A stretch of DNA of 64,000 nucleotides from NCBI RefSeq assembly GCF_003672135.1, contig NC_039508.1:2604001-2668000 (forward strand), written 5' to 3'. Numbering within the stretch: the first letter of the stretch is position 1; each line of letters begins with the position of its first letter. This stretch comes from Ooceraea biroi. Taxonomy: Eukaryota > Arthropoda > Insecta > Hymenoptera > Formicidae. A model generated the notes under the pieces. It saw only the letters and a list, made by a program, of their open reading frames with translations. It had not been told where the DNA came from and ran no database searches. Shown piece after piece: positions 11,611 through 23,841 of the stretch. The translations under genes were made by a program, and so were the position numbers.

Positions 11611-13340
11611 GCCGTGTCTTGAATTTTTTCCTAGCACATTTAAGGAGATAAACCTTCTTCTCTTCTTGTTCTCGCATATGTCAAAGATGCCAGATTCTGA
11701 CCCGTAGCACAATTTAATAGACAATTTTTTAATGCAAAAAACTTTGGCGCTGCTGGATTTCAAAATATGAAATTAATGTTTTCGCGTAAAGGCTCAAAAA
11801 TTTCTTCAAAAAGGCACCGAATTAATTTGCACACTTAATATATAAGGTACAGTAAATTGTGCGTACGACGTCATATAGTATGCTGATTGCACGCTGCGAT
11901 GATTCGCCGACACTGTCTGTCGTGAGAGCGACCACACCGTAATCAGCACTCTCTTACCTCCTACATACCCTCGCAAGTATCATAATATTCGTGAGAATCT
12001 CTTGATTGAGCTTGTGTACCTTTATTTTTGTCTTCATAACACAAAATAAGCTTCGCGTTAATTCTCTGCAATTGAAATCAATTCTGATGAACGAATCAAT
12101 GTTAAATGTTGTTTTCTTAACATTGTCGTTGTTAATGATCAATTTCTATTTTGGAGTACAAGAATAAAATCTAATTTATTGACTATAGTCGTGCACTGTT
12201 GAATTTGATAGAACATACAGATGTGAAGAATTATTGGAATCGATCATATTGAATGTAATTCTATTTAGAACTACAAAACCTGTGTATCTAAAAATCTTCT
12301 ATTTTTCTTCTAAATGATAAGTACATTTCTTTCACGTGAAGTGTCAAAGTGAGATACGAGATATGATAAATGGCTCTGCTGTGTAATCTCTCGACTGAAG
12401 AATGTGACTAATCATTCACATTCTTCATTCTTATGTTACGTTTTATGTGCTGCTAAATTACACGTTATTAATACGATAGGCTTACGTAAATTAAAATCGA
12501 ACAACCACGTAACTCATAATTTATCGTACGATGTTTATCGAGTCTAAAGGCTGGCCTAAAGTAGCTGGATTTGTCGCCGGTGAAAGTGAACGTTATAAAG
12601 AGAGTCATTAAATAAATTTTCCAAGTCAGGCACGTATGAATGAAAGTGCACGTTCGTCGCGCAATACATACTTTTGCATGCTTGAAGATATGGTATTCAA
12701 TTTAAGAGTATCATATCTCCAGTTAAGACAGGTAATTGCATGAAAAGTACCGAGAATTATTAATGCTTCTTACGATCGCACAAGACATTTTCACGCGAAC
12801 CTAGTTAATTTTATATCACTTGAGAAACCATTGAATACGTTATTCAATGTTTGAATGCATTATTCAATCTTCATTGTATTTAACTGTTTATTGATGATTC
12901 AGACGATGTAGAACAGGCATCAAGGATGATCCACGCAGTTGATATTCAAATTCTACGATACTTGAGATGATCGACAAAATTTTGAACTATTGATGATTAA
13001 AAATGTATCAAAATAATGAAAACCATAGATATATCAATAGATACGGAAAGTTTATAATTTAAAAAGAATTGCATGACAAAATTAACGACGAGATGGATGC
13101 TTTGCTGACCGCAAATTGTGAATGCATTAATTGTCAACTTTCACCGGATGTCAACGTAGACGAGTTTAAAGATCTATTAGGTGTATTATAAATCATCGAA
13201 ATTGTTTTTAAGTAGTAGAAGAATTAATTTATAAAATTAATTAATTTTCCCGCTCTTTTGCAGTTAGTATTGTTGATATATAACTGTTAAAAATGATATT
13301 TAATTTGGCGAAGGGCTTAACACAGTCTTAAAAAGTATTC
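11611..13340. other. AT-rich non-coding stretch
   Basis: No gene seen. Some short imperfect direct repeats occur (for example ttattcaatgtttgaatgcattattcaat near 12840), without clear element structure. Confidence 0.4.
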
Positions 13341-13349
13341 AGTTCAGTT

Positions 13350-14090
13350 GCGTCAAAAATGGCAGCATACAAGGAGCATATCTAACACTGTACTCTTTGC
13401 GAATTTCAACAAGAAAAGAATCTTGTAAAAGCGTGCGAATCGACTTGTTCTTTTCTCGGCGAAAGCGTTGTATCGTACGATGAGTACGCATTTTGGCTTA
13501 AGTGATTTAAAATTCAGTTTGAAACCAAAGACGATTCTGGTTTGCATTTAGTGGGATATCAAAGATGTGATTTATTATGAATTGTTGGGACCAGGTGAAA
13601 CAGTTACTGTGAGCCGTTACCAGCGCCAATTAATCCGTTTGAGTCAGGAATTGGAACGAAAATACCTGTATATTTATGACAAAGGAGAACGTCCTGTGAA
13701 ATTGCCAAGACAAAAGACACCATAGTGAATCTTATGTTAGCTGCAGACATTTTGCAGTACCCGGTATTCATCGGACATAGTTCTTTCCTATTACTGCTTG
13801 TTCCGGAAGTAATACGATTTATCTGATATGTATCTCCAATCAGATAAGATTTGCAGATTAATTCCTAATATAAAGTTTCACATTTTAATTCCGCGAAACA
13901 ATCTATTTTTTCTTTCTGATCGACCCAGTAATTGGATAAACTAAATTAAATAGTGCCGCACTCACTTTATCAGATTTTGCTCTATCAGATTGTTTTCTTT
14001 TTCCGAAGGATAAACATTTTCTTGGAAAGAAATTTCAATCAAACGAAAGAACTTATTGCTGCTGTAAACGAATATGAACGACTTAAAAAT
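13350..14090 (+). pseudogene. mariner transposase relic, internally deleted and interrupted
   Basis: Ordered fragments of a mariner protein can be read on the plus strand. An N-terminal helix-turn-helix piece (HCTLCEFQQ…GESVVSYDEYAFWLK) lies at 13383-13510. A mid-catalytic piece (WDIKDVIYYELLGPGETV…SRYQRQLIRLSQEL) lies at 13550-13735. After a frameshift comes RYSSDIVLSYYCLFR, the decayed YSPDLAPSDYHLFR block, near 13765-13810. A C-terminal scrap (GKKFQSNE…ELIAAVNEYERL) appears near 14020-14085, after about 200 bp of unrelated sequence. The block with the first two catalytic aspartates is deleted or unreadable. It is a different, older lineage from the element at 8830. Confidence 0.72.
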
Positions 14091-16089
14091 GTGATTGTAT
14101 AACAAAAGTAGAAAATTGTTAGTTTAAGTGCATCAGATTTCAATGAAAATATTTAGAAATAAAATTACATTTGAGTAAAAATAAGAATTCTGTATATCAT
14201 TTGCAAAAGCATTTGTGATCAGCCCCCGTATATATATATACAAAGAAATATATACAAAAAAAATAAAAAAATTGTGATTTCATTTTATTATTTTATTATA
14301 GATTCCAATTTATGTGGAAATTTCATTTATGTGATTTATCTTTTATTTATCCTTTAACTGAAATCATTCATAAATAATGCTTTGTCAAAAAATAAATATT
14401 TGTTATTACATTTATTACATTTTTATTACCTAATGGCTTTGCTCAAAGTGTACTTCAACGCGTTTAGCATCAATGGGCGTTTTCATTTACGTTTCTGAGA
14501 ATTAATCTGTTTTCGAAAAATATAATGCTGAAAACGTGGCTTTTTCCGATATTCGTGATTGTTTAGATAGATGCCGTGTACTAATTGCGCTTATAATTAT
14601 CCACAACGACCGTCGATGGTCACATTAGCATGCACAGCGGAATAGGTTTACCTTGAAATCTCGCGACGCAGTTTACGAGTATGGAGCGAGATGTTAACGG
14701 ATACGGTATTCGTGATGCGTCGCGTGTCTATTGTTCGCAGTGGCGATTATCCTGATATATATTCTGTAGCAGATTTATCTACATCTCTACTTGCGCTTTT
14801 ATTTATAAAAATCGAAAACCGGAAGATTGTAAAATCGATTAAAGAACAATTTCGAGAAAGGTGTTTAATGGATAGCTTCCATGATAATAAAAATCTGCTT
14901 GGATTCTAGGCTTTGTGTTTGACTTTTAGAATTTTTAATTAATTTTTCCTGTATTGAGATATCAGTGTATCGCGATAGTGACGATTTTGAGCCATGATCT
15001 AAAACTAAAATCTTTTCATATAAAAACAGAGATTATTTTTATGCAATACTTTGAAAACCTACATACAAATTTAATTAAATAACACTTGAATGCTAAGCTT
15101 CTTTATTGCGACAAAATCGGCACAAAATTAGTCAAAGAAGTTGCATTTCGAAGGGAATCTGTTTAGTAGGAAATTATGACATACTGCTCTTTTAGGTATT
15201 GATACATCCCATTTAAGTAAGATTGATAGATATTCTATAATAGGATTGCGCGTATAATGTGTATGTATGTGATATCGATGCATATGCTACGCAAGATACG
15301 TGTCAAAAAGAGAAAGAGAGACGTAATTGAAGTATGCCATGAAGTACGCGTGCCCCAAATTCCAGACAGTTGGTCGATTCGATTTCAAGTACGCGCATTA
15401 CAGTGATTGTAACGATTTGCGCGGCTTATAAATGATCACTTCTGTTACCATTGTATTGGACGTAATATAAGATTCATTCCGGTTTTTTAATATTCTGTTT
15501 TAACATTCTATTTTTTAATATATTATTATATTTAAATATAATAAATAATATATAATAATTTGTTTCTTTAATATATTGTTTCTATAATATATAATGTCCT
15601 ATGTAATTTTTCCTATTTAATTATATTACATATATTTGATAAAATAATTATGACGTGACATGAATCGCATACTTTCTCTTCGGCTTGTAATAAAGATAGA
15701 TAATCGTAAATCTTCGCGTCAAAATTATTCTCGTTGAAAATTTAGAAAATTTAAGATAGATACGCTTTTCTAATGACAAAATATAAAACAAAATAAACAT
15801 TTCGCCAATAAATATAAATGAACAAATGTGTTGATAGTACTTGAAATTAAAATCAACTAGATCTAAATGGACAGTACAATGTAATTATTCGTATCGATAA
15901 TCTCGTCGCACAGGTTTCTCGTTTTTGACGATATAATCCAATCTAACTGAAGAATGAAGAGAGCCCTTTAAACCAAACTTTAAACATTCACATTATAGAA
16001 TTTTTCTGTGCACATCGTAAAGATCGTAGTAAATGGACAAAGCTGATTCGCTCTTGCAGCGATGACGACACGAAAGACATTCCTTGCGT
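14091..16089. other. AT-rich non-coding stretch
   Basis: Contains a short (TA)n tract near 14228-14240. No gene, RNA or mobile element could be supported. Confidence 0.4.
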
Positions 16090-16480
16090 CACAAACTCGG
16101 GAGAAACAGGGAAAAAGCGAGCCTGATCCTCCCGTACGGCGGCGCGGCGCGTGACCTACTGACCTGGAACCTGGCATCTCGCGGCTATCGGGTGATCCAA
16201 TTTTCCGCGTGTCATTGACTCTTTCCCGTGTCGGGATGCATTGGACGGTTCGCCCTGGTTATCATCGATTTCCAGGAACGGGAGTTGCTGCTGCTGCTGC
16301 TGCGCCCCGCAAGTCGTAGCTGGAGCTGCGTTCTCGATTTTCCCAGGCGCCAAGGCGTGAGGTAGTAACGGGCGGACGAGAACGAGGGGGAGTGAGGATG
16401 AACAGAGTCCCCCTCGACGTGCGGTAACGAGAACCGTTCTGGATATTCAATACTGGGTCGCTTGATCAAACCTCGTGGTT
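16090..16480. other. GC-rich patch with a CAG/CTG repeat
   Basis: A second local rise in GC and CpG with six to seven CTG units around 16288-16309. The minus-strand reading gives a short glutamine run, but the ORF is short, overlaps others and has no recognisable domain. It could be an alternative promoter or noncoding exon of the tetraspanin gene 1.3 kb downstream, or a conserved element. Confidence 0.3.
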
Positions 16481-17742
16481 CTTTCCGCGTTGGTGATCAC
16501 CAACTAGACTCACGTAGAACGAAACGCACGCACCTTTTCTCCTTTCTCTCTTAATCTTCTAACAGTTATCACACTCGAAAGAAAATGGGACAAATTATTT
16601 CTATCATAAGTAATCTATTTTATTCTCGTAATAGAGCCCGGGACTATTTGTGATGCCAGAAATGGTACTCTGCAGCATGCAGTAGTACGTGATAGGGATG
16701 GGGAAAACTTTAAAACGAGAATGTTGCTACAATAGTTTCGGGAAATGGGAAACGATTGAAATCCATCAGTGATAGATCTGAAATTTTGCGCATTCAGATA
16801 TGTCAAAATCTGCGTTAAATTATTAATTATTATCGGTTGTTTTGGGACACTCTGTATGTAACCTTATTACAGCGTCTTAAAAACTTAAAGATATTATTTT
16901 TTCACTTTTATTCGTGAAAATAGTTGCATTTATTATTCTAATATAATCTGACGTGATCCCCCCAATTACTCGAATTCTCTTGATTTGAACATCAACGTTT
17001 GCGATTAAGAAAAACATCCTTGAGACCTGATTGGCGACATGCTCCCTGATCTAATTCGGACAATTCTTTCCTCTTTACTTGCTACCCACATCATGCAACG
17101 ATGTGTCTACGTTTACACGCCCGCCTACACTAATTAGTTTAGTTGTCGGGCATTTATCCGTCGCGAAATTAGTTTTGAATCGAAGTATACTTCGAGCATG
17201 AACCAAACCAAGTGAACTTAAAAGTATTTTTTTGCATATACAGCATTATTATTAATTATTTACGTTTATCATTAATTACTTACGCACAAGATTCTAAATT
17301 TGATGAGTCATTTGTATCTTCTTTTGAATATCGGTTCTTGGAACCGATTTCTTCTAAGTGAAAGTGATTTATTACAAGGTTAAAATTTTCTACATCTTTA
17401 ACTTTCAATCATAACAAATGGAGAATATAGAATTTCACTTTGTGACATTTCTGAAAGTTCTGAAAGTAGAATTTCTGAAAAATGAACGAAATGAATTTAT
17501 TCATTTTAATCATTTGTACATGGAAACTGTCGGTTTCTTGTTATTTATGTTAGGAAAGGATTATAACTTCAGAGTGTACTTGAAGAGTCTGCAGACAAAA
17601 GCTCAATTGATCTTGTCTATACTCTATTTATAATATATATAGATGTATTACATAGAGACATACTCTCATACATGCGGACGTGTAAAAAAATATATATATA
17701 ATTATATACATAAAATTAATGAATAATATTAATTTGTTACAG
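16481..17742. other. non-coding, upstream of the first tetraspanin coding exon
   Basis: Holds a solitary TTGGGACACTCTGTATG near 16839, which resembles the ends of insect MITEs with TGGGACACCCTGTATA termini; no partner end was found. The stretch ends with the acceptor ttgttacag at 17741-17742. Confidence 0.4.
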
Positions 17743-17767
17743 GTAATTTAGAAATTTCCACTCCAAA

Positions 17768-18847
17768 ATGGGCTGTTTATCGCAATGCGCCAAGTATTTT
17801 CTCTGCTTCTTCAACTTTGTGTTTTTTGTAAGTATACAAATTCCTAGAATAATAAATTATCTATCGTGAATGCAAAAAGGTTTTGAATGCTTCGTCGGAC
17901 GGAATATCGGTCTTGCCTCCTTCGGTCAGCCTTGAAGCTCATGAAGCAGAACGGAGACGTACATATACTAAAGTCCCTGTTTTGCAGATCGCCGGAGGAG
18001 CGGCACTGACGGTCGGCATCTGGCTTTTCGCCGACAGAAGCTCGTTCATCAATCTCATTAGCAAACTCGATCAATCCGAAATCTTGGTAAGATGCAAATT
18101 AAAAATTAGTAGAACATAAGATAGAAAAAGATATATCAATAATTTTTTCTGTTTCTTCGAACATATTTCATCAAAGTGATCGTAATATCGGAATAATAAT
18201 AATGCTGCTACCTCGGTTTACGTGCTAACCAGTATGTTGATATTAATACTTGATATTATATTTCTCAAGTTTACTTAACATAAAAATAGATGCAGTAAAA
18301 ATATATGATAGATCAATATATCAAATATCAAGGTGTTATAATTGAAGAAATCAAACAGTATCAAAACATATTAAAACATAGAACAAAAATCAATTTTCTA
18401 AACATTTAAGATTATTTTTAAAGAAGATTTTGATTTTGAAAAATGTTTATCGCAATATTCACCATCATGAAAGTGAACTTTTGCATATATTCTTTTATTA
18501 TAGAGAAATTTCTTTCCATTTTAACGTTTGTTGAACGAGAACACAGTAACAAGATAACTATAGATCGATTCTAAATATTTTTTCCTCTTTTCTTTTTTTT
18601 TATCTATCCTCTTACGCCAACCATGGTAATTATTGCCAATATATCTTATGTCATAAGTATATTACGCAATTTCAAGTAGGTGCAACAACGAGATTTGGTT
18701 TGAACGAAACTGGATTTCGTGTTACTGACTCTTGCGCGGTTATCGTATCGCGGAAATCTTATCATGAAATTATCTTTTTTCTATTTAAATTAATGATATA
18801 TTTCCGCGTGTGCGATACATATGTAAGAAAATTTCTCTCTCTCTCTC

Positions 18848-18881
<34 letters not shown>

Positions 18882-21800
18882 GCGCGCGTGCGCCTCTTCT
18901 TTCCACTGAAGTAATTTTTTATTAACATTGAAAAATCCTATCTAGTTAATGTGCAACTTGTATTTCCAAGTTCTCTCTTGCATGAATCAGCGTAAAAGGC
19001 AGATATGTAATAAGAGATGTAACGGAGATACGACAAGCGTACACACGTAATATACCACTGTTTATGTTCTAACAATATGCCGTTATTACACGAATAAATT
19101 CGAATAAATTCTTTTTAATTCTATCCATTTATTCCGAAATAATAGCTAGATAGAATAGTTTCTACAACTTTTGAATTATCCCTCTGTATATTGATGTTAT
19201 GCTCAAGTGAGCAAATAAACTTTTTATATCACTAATGTTTTGATAAGAACCTCGAAATCAAGAAAAGAGGATTTGAAGAGATGTCACAATAAGCAAGCAT
19301 TCACACGTTCTTCTAGAGATATCGTAAATATACGTTAAATATCCAATTGAGACAATTAATAACGAAGAATATTTTATTTGAATGAATCTATTTAATTCAT
19401 CGTTGCTTTATGTTCTTTTTATTTCATTTAAATAAATGTATATAAAGGATTCGCAATCAGATCGAGTAAGACTGAGCATTAATTACGAACTAGTATTTAA
19501 AATGATTTATTCTTTAATAGCGTCTTCCTATATTAAAGGATGAGATAGTGTGAAAATAGCAAACAATAGTTAACGCTTGCGTATTATATGCCAGAGTAAT
19601 CACTAATGATCCATATTTAATTTTGGGATATAGTTATCGGGAATAAATATGTAAACTCGAAATTGTTTTAATACGTTTAATATTATTTACGAACAAATAA
19701 TAATTACATAGATAATTAGGAAGATCAGAATAAAGGATCGTACGTGTGATTAGAAGACGAGACAATTGTGATAGACCAACGCATTAAATAAAAGGTTACA
19801 CTGTTCTTTATGCACTTTTTATGATGTACAGTACAAAAGACTTTTCTGTACTTTGCATCTAACATGTTGCAACGTAATTACGAAACAGACGCTTGTGTAT
19901 ATATTCAATCTTATTCTATTAATAGTCAGATTTAAGGTTAATTATTTTTTTATAAATTTCGATTAATTTTATTTCTTTTTCATATGAACATTATAACATT
20001 ATTTTTATCATTATAGATCTTAACGTTTTTGGAAATAAAATTTTATAAATAGAAAGTTATTTTTAAACTGTAAATAGATATTTTTTGTTATTTATTTTTA
20101 TTCATCATAAAAGTTAAGTCTCAAAAAATTGGGTATAATCTATTAATAGATTTTATATAAATTTGTATAAACTTTTGCGTAAATAAACTTATTTTTTATG
20201 CCTTTACTTTCTTATTAAAAGTACAAAATATGATAAAATAGGAAAATTTCAGATATACATTATTTATTTAATATTACGTCTACATTACTGTATTCCGAAG
20301 ATAAACATTTTATGGACAGCACAATTTTATTTTCATGGAAATCGGTTTTAACGCGTAAATATTTATTTTATTCTGTTTGATATTCATTTTACGCAATGTT
20401 TACAATTATTAAATTAACAATTAATTGTATTTACTTTTTGTAGTAACATTTGTTTGGAATGATATAAATGGAATCTTCTCATTGTAAAAAAGTAGTCTTC
20501 AAAATAATATCAATTGATATGTTTTTGGTACAATAAAAGATGTGTATACGTGCATATATGCTAATTGGATTTTCCTCATAATCACGAACTCTTTAAGGAT
20601 ATGAGATAATTTGTGTTTAACGGGACGGTCGAATCGATAAACTGGAGAAAAACACTATAAGGAGACTAACTTGTCTTAAAGACTGTTGCGTTTAACGAGT
20701 ACAATAGAGGATAGTAACTTCCTTTGTATAATTAATGTTGCAAAATCTTTTCTCACTTTTCGCGCGTCTACTCAGGTTTTACTGGCGCAATCGTCTATAC
20801 ATACACAGATATTCTCCGCGTAAGTCTTCTTACGAAGAAGAATCTTCGAGTAAGTCAGATAAATTATATCTATGTGGAGTTGGTCTTATATGTAAATTAT
20901 TATACATATAAAAAAGGAAGTGTCTTCTTGATAATATATAGGGAAGAAAGTAACTGATATACTTTTATTATCCTTTTATTCATGCTTAAAATATTATCGT
21001 TTCGTCAGCAATTTTAAATCTACATATGCACGACATGGAAGATATACGCCATGCAATTAGATAAAAGATGACGTATCATAGTGGATACTTTCTAATACAA
21101 ACATTTGCTTCATGCCTTCTTATCACTCATCAATTAATGTTCTGGTTTCACTTTATAATTATTATGAAACTCAAGCGAGATTACTGATATTAGAAACAGT
21201 GTTTAGAACATGGAATACTGGAGACCTGCGAATCTCGTTGAATTAGAATCGCGAAAATGTATAAAGAAACTGGCTTCTGTCTCCTGTACAGGGTAATTCG
21301 TATATAAAGTATACAAGCTCTCGGGAATCATTAGAGACAGCAGTTCAAAATTGTTTTTGATCTTTAATGCTTGGTGCTTTCATAAGATTGCGTAAATAGG
21401 ATACTGTTGCTGTGAATACAATTAATTATTAATTTGTCGTAAACATTGCGTAAAATAAATGTCAAAACATAAACAGAATAAGATAAATATCTACGCATTA
21501 AAACCGATTTCTATAAAAATAAAATTGTTACTTGCTGATTGTTCCGGGAGAATAGGAGAATGTTTGCTTCTATCCTTAGTAATCCTGTAATTTTAAGATA
21601 TCGTATAATTTAAGAGATACGATAATTAACTTTTACTAGACAATTTGACGGATACGTCAAAGAATTTTAAAACCTGAATTTTACAACATTTTAAAATCTA
21701 AATTTTAAAACATTTCCTGAAACTTAAATCTTGTTTCATTACACGCTAACTTACTTCCAATTATTTATTTATTTCTTCCTACATTTTTGTCGGGCAACAA

Positions 21801-23793
21801 TTTTGCGATTTGCAGATCAAAGTGTTACAACAAAATGAATGAGCGTTGAAAATGGTTTCTATGTGCCGTTTTTATTCTCTTTCAGTTTTATATTGTCAAG
21901 TGACTCGATAGTTGAAGATTTATTACGAGCAATATCCAAGCAGTGTTCCGCATCTCGCTGGGATCAATGAGAAACTGAAACTTGTTAGGTTGGCTGTTTC
22001 TTTGAGCTACCTTCGACTTGGCACGTGGAAACAAAAGTCAATTGTAGATTGTTTGCGCGCATGGCACAATGTACGACGTACATGCGGTACGGTGCCGGTA
22101 GGGAGAACGAGAAACGTAATTATCGGTACTTGGTCGTTGATGAGATGATTGGTCGTCGCATTAACGCAACGCAACGTGGGATTAGAGTGCTCCATCATAT
22201 TTGGGCTCGTAATCCACCGTGGAGCATGTAGCAGCCAAAGCTCTCTCGAGCTGTATATTTATTTCGAGGTTTCATTTCCTTTGAACATTTGCGAATAATC
22301 TCCAATTTGCCATCCCGCTGACATGTTTTTATATTTGCATCGTTCGTTGCTCCCTGGTAGCGGAGCTAGATAGCGGAACGCCGTGGAAAAGTAAAAGTGC
22401 CGCTTTCGTTTTATAGGTTTCGTGCAAGCGGAAAGGTAACACGTTTCCCTGTGATAAATGGGACTACAATTAAATAATTAACCGATAAAGAGATAAAAGT
22501 TCACGGTAGATTAAATCTCACGAAATATATATTTCAGAAATAAGTTACATATAAAAAGTTATTGAAATATTTCTGTTTTCTTTCTTTCTTTTTTTAAAGA
22601 GAGTGTTATTCGTTAATCGTAGCATTAATTGAAAGTTGTAATAGAAATTGTATAATTAGAATAATATAATTGAGAATTATTTGGTCAATTTTGAGACACT
22701 TTTACCTTTGGTGGCATAATATATTTTTGTAAACCTGAAGATTGAAGACCTTATCGAGTTAAACTCTTATCGAGGTTTATACAGAGTTTATTGAGACGAT
22801 TCGATTATTTATTTATTTAATTGTTCTTTAAAGCGCTGTTTTCTAAAAGTGGTTATTCTCAATATACTTTGGTTTATTTTTTGTTTTTCCGAAGACGAGA
22901 TTGATTCAAAGTTGAGAGAATCTCTCTACAGTTCAAGAACACGGTTCGGAAAAATGCAGTTTAGCAAAGAATTTCTACAAGACGATGTACCTGTAAAATT
23001 ACTCCTTCAATAGATTTCCAAGGAGAGTTGCAACTCGAAATTCAATAGTACATTCAATGGCGATCTGTGATATTGCTTGCTCATGACTCGCCGAGCTCGA
23101 GCAGTTCTGGTCAATGTGGCGGAACAAGTCGGTGAAACCGAACACGAGGTACCCTTATTAGTCCTTTCACCTGGTGACCTGATTTTTCGCGGCTCGCTTT
23201 GCCGTCAACGGTAGCGTCCAATAAGACGCGCCGCGCGCCTATACCAAGACGATGCCGGACTAAAAATACCTTGTATCCGTTCAACAGGTGTTCCAGATAA
23301 GGCTGTCAATGTGCCCACTAAGTAATTCGTGTGGCAGGTACATATCAACTTGCGAACAATCGGCGGATTGTTCCGATGGGATTTCGTTCTGTGGCGAACG
23401 TGAAGCGATGTTGTCGTGCGATGTAATCGTCTTATTTAATGATCCGCAAGTCGTAACTTAAAAAAAAAACATGCGTATGAATGTGCCGCTTTATGTGCGG
23501 TGTCGCGAGTAGCCCAGTGGGAAAACAGAATAGTTGAAATTTATCCTATTGTGTAACTTCTCATTGTCACGTAGCTCAGGCTTGCAGTATCTCTTTATTA
23601 TAAGTGTAATTGACATTACTTCGCTGCTGATACTCTTTGGACTTGAAAATTTTCTAGACGAATAAATTCTTCATGCGATTCACGAGAACAATTTCCGTTG
23701 CATCATTACAGAATTGATTGCAACAAATAATTATATGCGTTTATCTGTGATTATTTATGATAGTTTTATTTATGGTATTATTTATTTAGACAT

Positions 23794-23841
<48 letters not shown>

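Noticed and set aside
15980..16469. Minus-strand ORFs with a glutamine run
   Set aside because: Short, overlapping in different frames; the Gln run is only the CAG microsatellite. No splice-consistent partner exon.
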